This document shows positions 23,340 through 32,331 of a DNA stretch of 64,000 nt, piece after piece. The notes beneath the pieces are model-generated. The model was not told the DNA's origin. It saw nothing but the letters and a program-made list of their open reading frames with translations, and ran no database searches. How positions within the stretch are numbered: the first letter of the stretch is position 1; each line of letters starts with the position of its first letter. The stretch is taken from assembly GCF_051487185.1 (NCBI RefSeq), contig NZ_JAHVDK010000030.1, forward strand, positions 1-64,000. Direction: 5' to 3'. Source of the stretch: Inquilinus limosus_F (GTDB lineage Bacteria; Pseudomonadota; Alphaproteobacteria; DSM-16000; Inquilinaceae). The position numbers and the translations under genes are program-made.

Positions 23340-24281
23340 ATGCCGGACGGAAGCCTTCAAGTCGCAGTGATCGGCCTCGGCACCATGGGCCCGGGAATTG
23401 TGGCGACGCTCGCCCGCGGCGGCATGGCGGTGCGGGCGCATGACACGTCGCCGGCCGCGATCGAACGCGCCCGCGCCGCGGTTCCGCAAGCCGGCGCGGT
23501 GCTGGACCGGCTCGGCATCGCCCCGCCGGCCTCCGGCGAGGGCGCAGTCAGCTTCCACGAGGACCTGGCCGGGGCCGTCTCCGGTACCGGGCTGGTGATC
23601 GAGAACGTGCCGGAGAAGGTCGAGATCAAGGCCGAGCTCTATCGCACGCTGGACCCGCTGCTGCCGGCGGACACCATCGTCGCCTCCGACACCTCCGGCA
23701 TTCCGATCACCACGCTGCAGGCATTCCTGTCGCATCCCGAACGGCTGGTCGGAATGCACTGGTCGAACCCGCCGCACATCATCCCGATGATCGAGGTGAT
23801 CGCCGGCGAGCGGACCGCACCGGCGACCGTGAGCTTCATCACAGATCTGATCCGGTCGCTGAAGCTGCTGCCGGTGGTGGTGAAGAAGGACGTTCCCGGC
23901 TTCGTCGAGAACCGCATCCTCTACGCCCTGCTGCGCGAAGCGATCGACTTGGTCGACCAGGGGGTGATCGATGAGGAGGGCATGGACACCTGCGTGTCCT
24001 GGGGCATCGGCTACAAGCTGAGCGTGGTCGGCCCGATGCGGCTGCTCGACATGGCTGGGCTGGACATCTACCAGTCGGTCGCCAGCTTCCTGAACGCCGA
24101 CCTGTCGGATCGCAAGGACGTGGCGGGCTATGTGACAGACCGAACCAGGGCGGGCAAGCTGGGGATGAAGAGCGGCGAAGGCATCTTCCCCTACACGCCG
24201 GACCAGATCCGGGAGCTGCAGGCCGAGCGGGCCCGGCGCCTGGTAGCGGTGCGGCGGATCCTGGAGGGGCGCGACGGATGA
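23340..24281 (+). CDS. 5-Formyl-3-hydroxy-2-methylpyridine-4-carboxylate 5-dehydrogenase
   Basis: This 313-residue NAD enzyme is of the 3-hydroxyacyl-CoA dehydrogenase fold: GLGTMG at residues 11-16, VIENVPEKVEIKAELYRT, VASDTSGIPIT and HWSNPPHIIPMIEVIAGE. The unusually close match to the M. loti FHMPC dehydrogenase, including PGFVENRILYALLREA and DTCVSWGIGYK, identifies it more specifically than the general family. It converts FHMPC to 3-hydroxy-2-methylpyridine-4,5-dicarboxylate, the step after 4-pyridoxate dehydrogenase. It is the last gene of the plus-strand run beginning with the GMC enzyme. Confidence 0.88.
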   Translation: MPDGSLQVAVIGLGTMGPGIVATLARGGMAVRAHDTSPAAIERARAAVPQAGAVLDRLGIAPPASGEGAVSFHEDLAGAVSGTGLVIENVPEKVEIKAELYRTLDPLLPADTIVASDTSGIPITTLQAFLSHPERLVGMHWSNPPHIIPMIEVIAGERTAPATVSFITDLIRSLKLLPVVVKKDVPGFVENRILYALLREAIDLVDQGVIDEEGMDTCVSWGIGYKLSVVGPMRLLDMAGLDIYQSVASFLNADLSDRKDVAGYVTDRTRAGKLGMKSGEGIFPYTPDQIRELQAERARRLVAVRRILEGRDG

Positions 24282-24282
24282 G

Positions 24283-24705
24283 TCAGCGGCAGGCCAGCCG
24301 GTCGCCGGCCGGCGCGCAGTCCACCGCGATCGGTGTTGCGGCCGCGACCGGACCGGCATGGCGCGGCAGGTCGATCATGCTGCGCGTCGCCCAGCTGCGG
24401 CCGGCGACGCCGCACCACAGCGTCTCGATCGGCAGCCGGTCCTGCTTGTCATTGAGCAGGTACACGGCGCCATCCGGGCCGAACCAGAGCCGGGCGCTGA
24501 CCGACCCACCCGGGCCGGCCTGCCCGAGATCGACCGAGTACCAGTGGGCGATCGCGGCGCCGCACGCGATCCGGCCGTGGCCGCGGTTGTCCGCGCGGAA
24601 CATCCGTTCGGTCAGCCCATCCGGCCCGAGCCCGGCCGCGAAGGCCGGCATGGCCGCAAGCGCCAGCGCGATCGTCGGAAGGACGCGGGACTGGAACCGC
24701 ACCAT
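24283..24705 (-). CDS. Small secreted hypothetical protein
   Basis: This 140-residue protein has a clear signal peptide (MVRFQSRVLPTIALALAAMPAFA cleaved near residue 24). The mature part has two Cys in GRIACGAA and ETLWCGVAG and a third pair near the C-terminus (DCAPAGDRLAC), so disulfides are likely. I recognise no family. It is convergent with FHMPC dehydrogenase, with one base between the stops, and divergent from the BMP-type importer operon. Confidence 0.65.
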   Translation of the reverse strand: MVRFQSRVLPTIALALAAMPAFAAGLGPDGLTERMFRADNRGHGRIACGAAIAHWYSVDLGQAGPGGSVSARLWFGPDGAVYLLNDKQDRLPIETLWCGVAGRSWATRSMIDLPRHAGPVAAATPIAVDCAPAGDRLACR

Positions 24706-24758
24706 CGGATCACTCCAAAAAGGCGACTTGCGAGAAGAACAATATCCAATACTACAGT

Positions 24759-24787
24759 CCTGCAAGAAACCAAATAGACAATATAAT
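24759..24787 (+). promoter_or_regulatory. Promoter candidate for the BMP-type importer/B6 operon
   Basis: A perfect -10 TATAAT at 24782-24787 lies in a notably AT-rich stretch, about 30 nt before the start of the BMP gene. The -35 is weak (CTGCAA near 24760-24765), which suggests an activator or other help. A GGGAG ribosome site follows. Confidence 0.55.
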
Positions 24788-24818
24788 TGCTCCACAATAA
24801 CAAACAGGGAGTCGAGAC

Positions 24819-25859
24819 ATGATGAAGAGCTTGTTGATCAGGGCCGGCTTCGGCGCGCTGTTGCTGGGGCTGGCTTCCACCGCGGGCAGCGCCGCGGAGG
24901 TGAAGAGCATCGCCATCCTGGCGCCGGAACAGGGCACCGATTTCGGCTGGAACCAGCAGGGCGTCGCCGCGGCCAAGGCGGCTGGCGCCAAGGCGGGCGT
25001 GGAGGTCATGGTGGCCGAGGGCCTCGGCTATGGCGACGTGCGGTCGACCATGCGCGAGCTGGTGGCGGACGGGGCGAACCTGCTGATCGCCCATGCCAGC
25101 GGCTACAACACCGCCGCCCCCGAGATCGCGGCCGAGACCGGCGTGCCGGTCGCGATCGTCGACCGGCCGGACCTGCTGAAGCCCGGCCTGATCGCCGATT
25201 ACACGCTGAGCGGCCATGAGGGCGCCTATCTGGCCGGCCGGCTGGCGGCGAAGATGACGCGGACCGGCACGGTCGGCATCGTCGTGTCGGGCGAGCCGCC
25301 GTCCTGGAACTCGCAATCCGCGGCATTCGCCCAGGGCGCGAAGGCGGAGAAGCCGTCGGTGAAGATCCGCTATGCCGTGATCGGCCCGGCCGCCTACAGC
25401 GACGCGGCGGGCGGCAAGCGGGTCACGGAATCGGTGATCGCAGCCGGGGCCGACATCATCTTCGGCCAGGGCAACGGATCGAGCTTCGGCATGATCCAGG
25501 CGGTCGAGACCAGCAAGGCGACCGACGGCGGCAAGGTCTATTTCATCGACGTGATCGGCGACAAGTCCAGCATCGACAAGGGCAATCTCCTGTCCTCCGT
25601 CATCTGGAACATCACCCCGGTCTATACGGCGATGATCGAGGACCTGAAGGCAGGCACCTTCGGCACCAAGCCCTACGCCATCGGCCTGGCCGACGATTCC
25701 GTCCAGCTCCTCAAGACCAAGGCCATTCCCGACGATGTCTGGACCCAGCTGCAGGCGATCCGCGCCGATATCGTCAGCGGCAAGGTCAAGGTCGAGCCGA
25801 TCTGGGAGGCGACCGCAGTCCGCGCGCTGATGTCGGATGTCTCGGCGGCGACGCAGTAA
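24819..25859 (+). CDS. BMP-family ABC transporter substrate-binding protein
   Basis: This 346-residue periplasmic protein has a signal peptide ending GSAAE and the BMP/PnrA-like start SIAILAPEQGTDFGWNQQG. It also has the later GQGNGSSFGMIQAVE and VYFIDVIGDKS segments. BMP proteins usually bind nucleosides. It heads an operon that continues through a double ATPase and two permeases into 4-pyridoxolactonase, pyridoxamine-pyruvate aminotransferase and pyridoxal dehydrogenase, so a B6 vitamer is the more likely ligand here. Ligand assignment is inference. Confidence 0.88.
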   Translation: MMKSLLIRAGFGALLLGLASTAGSAAEVKSIAILAPEQGTDFGWNQQGVAAAKAAGAKAGVEVMVAEGLGYGDVRSTMRELVADGANLLIAHASGYNTAAPEIAAETGVPVAIVDRPDLLKPGLIADYTLSGHEGAYLAGRLAAKMTRTGTVGIVVSGEPPSWNSQSAAFAQGAKAEKPSVKIRYAVIGPAAYSDAAGGKRVTESVIAAGADIIFGQGNGSSFGMIQAVETSKATDGGKVYFIDVIGDKSSIDKGNLLSSVIWNITPVYTAMIEDLKAGTFGTKPYAIGLADDSVQLLKTKAIPDDVWTQLQAIRADIVSGKVKVEPIWEATAVRALMSDVSAATQ

Positions 25860-25919
25860 TCCGGCCGATAACGCGGCGATCCGCCGGGATATGCCGGCGG
25901 ATCACGGAGCGACGGAGCC

Positions 25920-27482
25920 ATGACCGCATCACCGCCACCGGACCCCGGCGCGCCGATCATCGCGCTGCGCGGCATCACCAAGCGCTTTCCGGGCGTCGTC
26001 GCCAACGATCGGATCGATCTGGCGATCCGGCCCGGCGAGGTGCATGTGCTGCTGGGCGAGAACGGGGCCGGCAAGTCGACGCTGATATCGATCCTGTCGG
26101 GCGTCCTGCAGCCCGATGAGGGCACCATCCTGGTCGATGGGCACGAGCAGGCCATCGCCTCTCCCCGCCACGCCCTCGGCCTCGGCATCGGCACGGTGTT
26201 CCAGCACGTCATGCTGGCCCCCACCCTGACGGTCGCGGACAATCTGGCGCTCGGTCTGCCCTGGTGGCGCCGCCCCGACCGCGCCCGGCTGGCCGCCGAT
26301 CTCAGGCGCACCGCCGAGGGGCTGAGCCTGGCGATCGACCCGCAGGCCGTCACCGGCGAGCTGTCGCTGGGCGAGCAGCAGCAGGCCGAGATCGTGCGCG
26401 CGCTGCTGCGCGGCAGCCGATTGCTGATCCTGGACGAGGCGACTGCGATGCTGACGCCGAAGGGGGTGGAGGAGCTGGGCGCGCTGATGCGGCGGCTGGC
26501 CGGGCGCGGCATCGCCGTCGTCTTCATCACCCACAAGCTGAAGGAAGCCTTGGATTTCGGCGACCGCATCACGATCCTGCGCCTCGGCCGCAGGGTCGGT
26601 GAGATCCCGCCCGAGCGGCTGCGAAGCCTGGGCGAGCGCGAGGCCACGACCGAGATCGTGCATCTGATGTTCGGTGTGGCCGCCACCGACGAACCGAAGG
26701 TCGGCGGCCGGCGGCACCCCCCCGCCCCGTCCGCGCCGCCACGCCTGGTGGTGCGCGGCCTCAGCGTGCCCGGCCAGGGTGCCGCGGCCGTCGCCGACAT
26801 CGCGCTGGAGGTGGCGCCGGGCGAGATCCTGGGCATCGCCGGGATCGACGGCAACGGCCAGCAGCAGCTGGCCGAGGCGCTGGCGGGGCAGCGGCCGGGC
26901 AGCGGCGGCACGGTGCTGCTGGACGGCCGGCCGATCGAGCATCTGGATGTCGGCGCGCGGCGCCGGCTGGGCCTGCGCTATGTCACCGACGATAGGCTCG
27001 GCGAAGGCACGGTCGGCGCCTTCCCCGTCTCCCTCAACCTGCTGCTGAAGCAGATCGGCGAAGCGCCCTTCTGGTCGCGTGGGCTGGAGCGGCCCGACGA
27101 GATCGACCGCCATGCCCGCGCCCTGGTCACCGCCTTCGACGTGCGAACACCGAGCGTCCGGACGCCGGTCGGGCGCCTGTCCGGCGGCAACATCCAGAAG
27201 GTGCTGCTGGCCCGCGAGCTGTCCGGCGCTGCCCGGGTCGTGATCTACAGCAAGCCGACCCACGGCCTGGACGTGCAGAACATCATCGCCGCGCGGCGGC
27301 GGATCCGCGACGCCGCCGATGCCGGGGTCGCCACCATCCTGATCTCGACCGACCTGGAGGAGCTGCTGGAGCTGGCGGACCGGATCGCGGTGATGTCCCG
27401 CGGCCGCATTGCCGGAACGGTCGCCAATGACGATCGGGCGCGCCAGCGGGTGGGAGAGCTGATGATCGGATCCGCGTCATGA
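25920..27482 (+). CDS. ABC transporter ATPase with two nucleotide-binding domains (NupB/YufO type)
   Basis: This 520-residue protein has two ATPase halves. The first has Walker A GENGAGKST and signature LSLGEQQQAEIVRAL; the second has LSGGNIQKVLLAREL and a degenerate Walker A (GIDGNGQQQL), as is typical of the sugar/nucleoside CUT2-like group. It energises the BMP-type importer and overlaps the permease start by 4 nt. Confidence 0.92.
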   Translation: MTASPPPDPGAPIIALRGITKRFPGVVANDRIDLAIRPGEVHVLLGENGAGKSTLISILSGVLQPDEGTILVDGHEQAIASPRHALGLGIGTVFQHVMLAPTLTVADNLALGLPWWRRPDRARLAADLRRTAEGLSLAIDPQAVTGELSLGEQQQAEIVRALLRGSRLLILDEATAMLTPKGVEELGALMRRLAGRGIAVVFITHKLKEALDFGDRITILRLGRRVGEIPPERLRSLGEREATTEIVHLMFGVAATDEPKVGGRRHPPAPSAPPRLVVRGLSVPGQGAAAVADIALEVAPGEILGIAGIDGNGQQQLAEALAGQRPGSGGTVLLDGRPIEHLDVGARRRLGLRYVTDDRLGEGTVGAFPVSLNLLLKQIGEAPFWSRGLERPDEIDRHARALVTAFDVRTPSVRTPVGRLSGGNIQKVLLARELSGAARVVIYSKPTHGLDVQNIIAARRRIRDAADAGVATILISTDLEELLELADRIAVMSRGRIAGTVANDDRARQRVGELMIGSAS

Positions 27483-28567
27483 CGGCGGACACGGTGAACG
27501 GCACCGCCCAGAAGCCGCCGGCGAAACCCGGCGCGGCCGGCGGCGCCCTGCACTGGGCCCTGGTCACGCTGGGCCCGATCCTGGCAGCGCTGCTGCTGTC
27601 GGGTGGGGTGCTGCTGGCGCTGGGTACTGATCCGCTGGCCTATTACGGGCTGGTACTGCAGCGCGGCCTCCTGTCCTGGCTCGGGCTGCAGGCGTCGCTG
27701 TCGCGGATGGCGCCGCTGCTGTTCCTCGCCGCCGGGCTGATCGTCGCCTTCCGGGCCGGCATCTGGAATCTCGGCACCGACGGCCAGTTCCTGCTGGCCG
27801 CGGTGATCGTCGCCGCGGCCGGGCCGCCCCTGGCCGCGGCGCTGCCGGGCTGGATCGCGCTGCCGCTGTGCCTCCTTCTGGCCGCGGCGGTCGGCGCCGC
27901 CTGGTCGCTGCTGCCGGCGCTGCTGCGCGCCTATCAGGGCGTGAACGAGATCATCACCACACTGATGATGACCTTCCTCGGCACCTCCTTCGCCAATGTC
28001 CTGGTGAAGCTGGCCTTCCGAGACCCGGCGACGACCGTGCCGCAGACCCGGACCCTTGCGGTGGACGACCGGCTGCCGCGGCTGTTCGGCACCACGATCA
28101 GCGGCGGACTGGTGCTCGGTCTCGTCGCGGTCGTGCTGGTCCATCTGATGATGACCCGCACCGCCTTCGGGCTGAGGCTGCGGGTGGTCGGCGCCAATGC
28201 CCGTGCCGCGATCCATGCCGGGCTGCCAGTGCCGCGGCTGACCGTCGCCGTCTTCGCCATCTCGGCCAGCCTCGCAGCCATGGCGGGCGCGGTCGACATC
28301 ATCGGCGTGCAGGGCAATGTCCGCGCCGACTGGAACCCGGCCTACGGCCTGGCGGTGATCCCGCTGGTGTTCCTGGCCCGCTTCAACGGCTTCGCCAGCA
28401 TCGCCTTCGTCTTCCTGTTCTCGGTGCTGTCGATCGGTGGCGAGAGCGCGGCGCGGCGGCTGGGCGTACCGCATTTCTTCACCCTGGTGGTGATGGCGAT
28501 CCTGCTGATCGTCCTGGCGCTGGTCGAGTATGTCGACCACCGGCGCCGCGAGCGGATGAGGGCCTGA
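27479..28567 (+). CDS. ABC transporter permease (NupP type)
   Basis: This 362-residue BPD_transp_2 family membrane protein has about nine to ten hydrophobic helices and the motifs FRAGIWNLGTDGQFLLAA and AYQGVNEIITTLMM characteristic of the first permease of BMP-type systems. It overlaps the ATPase gene and is followed by its partner permease with a 2-nt gap. Confidence 0.92.
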   Translation: MTADTVNGTAQKPPAKPGAAGGALHWALVTLGPILAALLLSGGVLLALGTDPLAYYGLVLQRGLLSWLGLQASLSRMAPLLFLAAGLIVAFRAGIWNLGTDGQFLLAAVIVAAAGPPLAAALPGWIALPLCLLLAAAVGAAWSLLPALLRAYQGVNEIITTLMMTFLGTSFANVLVKLAFRDPATTVPQTRTLAVDDRLPRLFGTTISGGLVLGLVAVVLVHLMMTRTAFGLRLRVVGANARAAIHAGLPVPRLTVAVFAISASLAAMAGAVDIIGVQGNVRADWNPAYGLAVIPLVFLARFNGFASIAFVFLFSVLSIGGESAARRLGVPHFFTLVVMAILLIVLALVEYVDHRRRERMRA

Positions 28568-28569
28568 GC

Positions 28570-29505
28570 ATGGACGGGCTCTTGACCCAGGCCTTCCTGA
28601 CCTCGCTGGTGCTCGGCGCCGTCACCGCCGGCGTGCCGCTGCTGCTGGCCGGGCTGGGAGAGCAGATCTCGGAGAAGGCTGGCGTGCTGAATGTCGGCAT
28701 CGAGGGCATGATGCTGACCGGCGCCTATCTCGGCTTTCTGGTCGCCTATTCCAGCGGGTCGATCTGGCTCGGCTTTCTCGGCGGCGCCGGCGGCGGGCTG
28801 CTGGTCGCCCTGCTGATGGCGCTGCTCTGCGTCCGGCTCGGCCTCAACCAGATCGTCATCGGCATCGCCCTGACCCTGGGGGCGGAGGGCATGACCGCCC
28901 TGCTCCATTACTTCCAGTTCTCTCAGAGCTATCCGCGGCTGGAGGGCGCGGCCACCCTGCCGATCCCGATCCTGTCGGCGATCCCGGTGATCGGCCCGGC
29001 CCTGTTCGACCGCCACCTGGTGGTCTATCTCGCGGTCGCCCTGACCTTCGTCCTCGCCTGGGTGTTCCGGCGCACCGCGCTCGGCCTCGACCTGCAGGCG
29101 GCGGGCGACAAGCCGGAGGCGCTGGACGCCGCGGGGGTCGACGTGATCGGCGTCCGCACCGCCGCGGTGCTGGCGACCGGCACGCTGGCCGGCGTCGGCG
29201 GCGCCTTCCTGGCCAATATCGGCGCCGGCCTGTTCATCCCCTTCATGACCAACGGCGCCGGCTTCATCGGCATCGTGCTGGCGATGCTGGCGCGGGGCCG
29301 GCCGGTCTGGGTGCTGCTCGGCGCCCTCTTGTTCGGCGCCTGCCTGTCGATGACCACGGCGCTGCAGGTCGCCGGCGTCGACGTGCCGACCGACGTGATC
29401 CAGATGCTGCCCTTCGCCGCGGTCATGGCGGTGCTGGTGCTGTTCGGGCGGCGCGCCAGCCTGCCCGCGGCGCTGGGCCTGCCCTATGTCCGAGGTGCCC
29501 GCTGA
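28570..29505 (+). CDS. ABC transporter permease (NupQ type)
   Basis: This 311-residue BPD_transp_2 membrane protein has the conserved EKAGVLNVGIEGMML segment near the N-terminus and roughly eight hydrophobic helices. It is the second half of the membrane channel of the BMP-type importer. The ATG at 28570 is chosen as it follows the upstream stop by 2 nt and matches the family start. Confidence 0.92.
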   Translation: MDGLLTQAFLTSLVLGAVTAGVPLLLAGLGEQISEKAGVLNVGIEGMMLTGAYLGFLVAYSSGSIWLGFLGGAGGGLLVALLMALLCVRLGLNQIVIGIALTLGAEGMTALLHYFQFSQSYPRLEGAATLPIPILSAIPVIGPALFDRHLVVYLAVALTFVLAWVFRRTALGLDLQAAGDKPEALDAAGVDVIGVRTAAVLATGTLAGVGGAFLANIGAGLFIPFMTNGAGFIGIVLAMLARGRPVWVLLGALLFGACLSMTTALQVAGVDVPTDVIQMLPFAAVMAVLVLFGRRASLPAALGLPYVRGAR

Positions 29506-29527
29506 TCCCTTCCGGAGGAACCCTGCC

Positions 29528-30334
29528 ATGACAGACACCAAGGTCTACCTACTCGACGGCGGCTCGCTCGTCCTCGACGGCTATCACGTCTTCTGGAACC
29601 GCGGGCCCGGCGGCGAGATCCGCTTCCCGGTCTATTCGATCCTGGTCGAGCATGCCGAGGGCCGTTTCCTGATCGACAGCGGCTTCGACTACGACCACGT
29701 GATGAAGGTGCTGCCCTTCGAGAAGCCGCAGCAGACGAAGGAGCAGACGATCCCCGGCGCGCTGGGCCTGCTGGGGCTGGAACCGAAGGATGTCGGGGTC
29801 GTCGTCAACTCCCACTTCCATTTCGACCATGTCGGCGGCAACAAGTACTTCCCGCACGCCAAGAAGATCTGCCACCGCGACGAGATCGCCCAGGCGGCGA
29901 CGCCCCAGCCCTTCGAGGTGCTGGGCTATTCCGACCTGAGCTTCTCGGCCGAGGCCGCCGCCGCTCGGGGCAAGACGGACCAGCTGCTGCCCGGCACCAC
30001 CGAGGCCAATTCCCGCTTCGAGACGGTCGAGGGCGATGTCGAGCTGGCCAAGGGTGTGCATCTGCTGTTCACACCGGGCCATGCCATCGGCCATTACAGC
30101 CTGTTGGTCGAATTCCAGACCCGGCGGCCGATCCTGTTCACCATCGACGCCGCCTACACCCAGAAGAGCCTGGAGACTCTGTGCCAGGCGTCGTTCCACA
30201 TCGATCCGGTCAAGGGCGTCGCCTCGATGCGCCGCCTCGCCAAGCTGGCGGAGGAGCGGGAGGCGGAGCTGATGTTCTCGCACGACGCTGAGAACTTCGC
30301 CCACTACCAGACCGGCCCGAAATTCTACGGATGA
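29528..30334 (+). CDS. 4-Pyridoxolactonase
   Basis: This 268-residue metallo-beta-lactamase-fold hydrolase opens 4-pyridoxolactone to 4-pyridoxate. The dizinc ligands are all present: His96, His98, Asp100 and His101 (HFHFDH), His185, Asp207 and His252. The numbering is the same as I recall for the M. loti enzyme. The N-terminal segment DTKVYLLDGGSLVLDGYH and the C-terminal YQTGPKFYG also match it rather than the related homoserine lactonases. A GGAGGA ribosome site precedes the ATG. It connects the BMP-type importer to the aminotransferase gene 10 nt downstream. Confidence 0.93.
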   Translation: MTDTKVYLLDGGSLVLDGYHVFWNRGPGGEIRFPVYSILVEHAEGRFLIDSGFDYDHVMKVLPFEKPQQTKEQTIPGALGLLGLEPKDVGVVVNSHFHFDHVGGNKYFPHAKKICHRDEIAQAATPQPFEVLGYSDLSFSAEAAAARGKTDQLLPGTTEANSRFETVEGDVELAKGVHLLFTPGHAIGHYSLLVEFQTRRPILFTIDAAYTQKSLETLCQASFHIDPVKGVASMRRLAKLAEEREAELMFSHDAENFAHYQTGPKFYG

Positions 30335-30344
30335 GGTCACGGCC

Positions 30345-31520
30345 ATGCCCGACCCGACGATCCGCGAACCCGCCTTCACCCTCACCTCCGGACCGGTCGA
30401 CGCCTATCCGGCGGTGCTGCGCGGGCTGTCGCGCACCATCCACTACGATTTCGACCCGTTCTTCCAAGCCTTCTATGAGCAGGTGACCGAGAAGGCGCGC
30501 ACGGCGATGCGCCTGTCGACCCCGCCGGTGATCCTGCACGGCGAGCCGGTGCTGGGGCTGGAGGCAGCCGCGGCCTCGCTGATCGCCCGCGACGACGTGG
30601 TGCTGAACCTCGCCTCCGGCGTCTACGGCAAAGGCTTCGGCTACTGGGCCAAGCGGTATTGCGCCGAGCTGGTCGAGATCGAGGTGCCATACAACGAGGC
30701 GATCGATCCGGACGCCGTCGCCCGCATGCTGCAGGAGCGTCCCGAGATCCGCATCGTCTCGGTCTGCCACCACGACACGCCGTCCGGCACGATCAACCCG
30801 GTCGAGGCGATCGGCCGGATCGTGGCGGAGCATGGCGCCTATCTGATCGTCGACGCGGTGTCCTCCTTCGGCGGCATGGACGTGCATCCGGAGGACTGCC
30901 ACGCCGACATCTTCGTCACCGGCCCGAACAAGTGCCTGGGCGGCGCGCCTGGCTTGAGCCTGCTCGGCGTCTCCGACCGCGCCTGGGCCAAGATGAAGGC
31001 CAATCCCGACGCGCCTCGCGCCTCGATGCTGAGCATCCTGGACTGGGAGGACGCCTGGCACCACGAGAAGCCCTTCCCCTTCACCCCCTCGGTTGCCGAG
31101 GTCAACGGTCTGGACGCGGCGCTGGACCAGTATCTGGCGGAGGGGCCGGAGGTGGTGTGGGCCCGCCACGCGCTGACCGCCCGGGCCTGCCGCGCCGGGC
31201 TGCAGGCGATGGGGCTGGCGCTATGGCCGGCGCGCGAAGCCATCGCCTCGCCGACCACCACGGCGGTGCGCGTGCCGGACGGCGTGGCCGACGAGGCGCT
31301 GCGCCGGGCGGCACGCGAGCGCTACGGCGTCACCTTCTCCTCCGGCCGCGGCGAGACGCTGGGGAAGCTGGTGCGCATCGGCCATATGGGGCCGACCGCC
31401 CAACCGCTCTACGCCGTGGTGGCGATCAGCGCGCTCGGCGGGGCGCTCGGCGCGCTGGGCCACCCGGTCGACATCGGCCGGGGTGTGGCGGCCGCGATGG
31501 AGGCCATCGACGCCGGCTGA
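30345..31520 (+). CDS. Pyridoxamine-pyruvate aminotransferase
   Basis: This 391-residue class V (fold type I) aminotransferase has the Schiff-base lysine candidate Lys196 in TGPNKCLGG. The protein matches the M. loti enzyme closely in RLSTPPVILHGEPVLGLEAA, CHHDTPSGTINP and FSSGRGETLGKL. It transfers the amino group of pyridoxamine to pyruvate, giving pyridoxal and alanine. It is special in using the B6 vitamer as substrate rather than as bound PLP cofactor. The gene lies between lactonase and pyridoxal dehydrogenase. Confidence 0.93.
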   Translation: MPDPTIREPAFTLTSGPVDAYPAVLRGLSRTIHYDFDPFFQAFYEQVTEKARTAMRLSTPPVILHGEPVLGLEAAAASLIARDDVVLNLASGVYGKGFGYWAKRYCAELVEIEVPYNEAIDPDAVARMLQERPEIRIVSVCHHDTPSGTINPVEAIGRIVAEHGAYLIVDAVSSFGGMDVHPEDCHADIFVTGPNKCLGGAPGLSLLGVSDRAWAKMKANPDAPRASMLSILDWEDAWHHEKPFPFTPSVAEVNGLDAALDQYLAEGPEVVWARHALTARACRAGLQAMGLALWPAREAIASPTTTAVRVPDGVADEALRRAARERYGVTFSSGRGETLGKLVRIGHMGPTAQPLYAVVAISALGGALGALGHPVDIGRGVAAAMEAIDAG

Positions 31521-31549
31521 CAATCAATCAAGACAGAAGGAACAGGGAC

Positions 31550-32296
31550 ATGGCTTCGGATCTTTCGGGCAAGGTCGCGATCGTGACCGGGGCGGCGCAG
31601 GGCATCGGCCGGGCGATCGCGGAGCGGCTGGCGGCCGACGGTGCACGGATCGTCGTCGCCGATATCAACGCCGATGGCGCCGCAGCGGTGGCCGCGGGGC
31701 TGGGAAACGACAGCTTCGCCGTCGCCTGCGACGTCTCCGACCCCGCTTCGGTGGCGGCACTGCACGAGACCGTGGCGACGCGGGCCGGCGGCGTCGACAT
31801 CCTGGTCAACAACGCCGCCATCGTGCCCTTCGTTGCCTGGGACGAGGTCGACCTGGCGCATTGGCAGAAGATCGTCGCGGTCAACCTGACCGGCGTGTTC
31901 CTGATGTCCCGGGCCTCGTCGGACATGATGCGCCGAGACGGCCGCAAGGGCCGCATCGTCAACATCTGCTCCAACACCATCTTCGCCGGCACACCGAACA
32001 TGGCGGCCTATGTCGCGGCCAAGGGCGGCGTGTTCGGCTTCACCCGGGCGCTGGCGACCGAGCTGGGGAAGCACGGGATCACGGTGAACGCGGTGACGCC
32101 GGGGCTGACGGCGTCGGACGGGGTCATGGCCAGCCCGCACGCCCAGGCCTTCGGCTTCGTCGAGATGCTGCAGGCGATCCCCGGCCAGGGCCAGCCGCGC
32201 GACATCGCCCCGGCGGTCGCCTTCCTCGCCTCCGAGGAAGCGCACTGGATCACCGGGCAGACCCTGAATGTCGACGGCGGGATGGTGCGCTGGTAA
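31550..32296 (+). CDS. Pyridoxal 4-dehydrogenase (SDR)
   Basis: This 248-residue SDR has the glycine motif TGAAQGIG, NNAAIVPF and the catalytic YVAAKGG. Regions IVPFVAWDEVDL, FAGTPNMAAYVAAKGGVFGF and GFVEMLQAI match the M. loti pyridoxal 4-dehydrogenase, which oxidises pyridoxal (as hemiacetal) with NAD to 4-pyridoxolactone. The product is the substrate of the lactonase two genes upstream. The start follows GAAGGAACAGGG. It ends the B6 operon; a hairpin follows. Confidence 0.92.
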   Translation: MASDLSGKVAIVTGAAQGIGRAIAERLAADGARIVVADINADGAAAVAAGLGNDSFAVACDVSDPASVAALHETVATRAGGVDILVNNAAIVPFVAWDEVDLAHWQKIVAVNLTGVFLMSRASSDMMRRDGRKGRIVNICSNTIFAGTPNMAAYVAAKGGVFGFTRALATELGKHGITVNAVTPGLTASDGVMASPHAQAFGFVEMLQAIPGQGQPRDIAPAVAFLASEEAHWITGQTLNVDGGMVRW

Positions 32297-32318
32297 GCGG
32301 CACGGTTCCCGATGCCGC
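32297..32318. terminator. Hairpin between convergent operons
   Basis: GCGGCA at 32297-32302 pairs with TGCCGC at 32313-32318 directly after the pyridoxal dehydrogenase stop. The next gene converges from the right. No U-tract follows on either strand, so termination efficiency is uncertain. Confidence 0.4.
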
Positions 32319-32331
32319 ACCCGGGCGGGCC

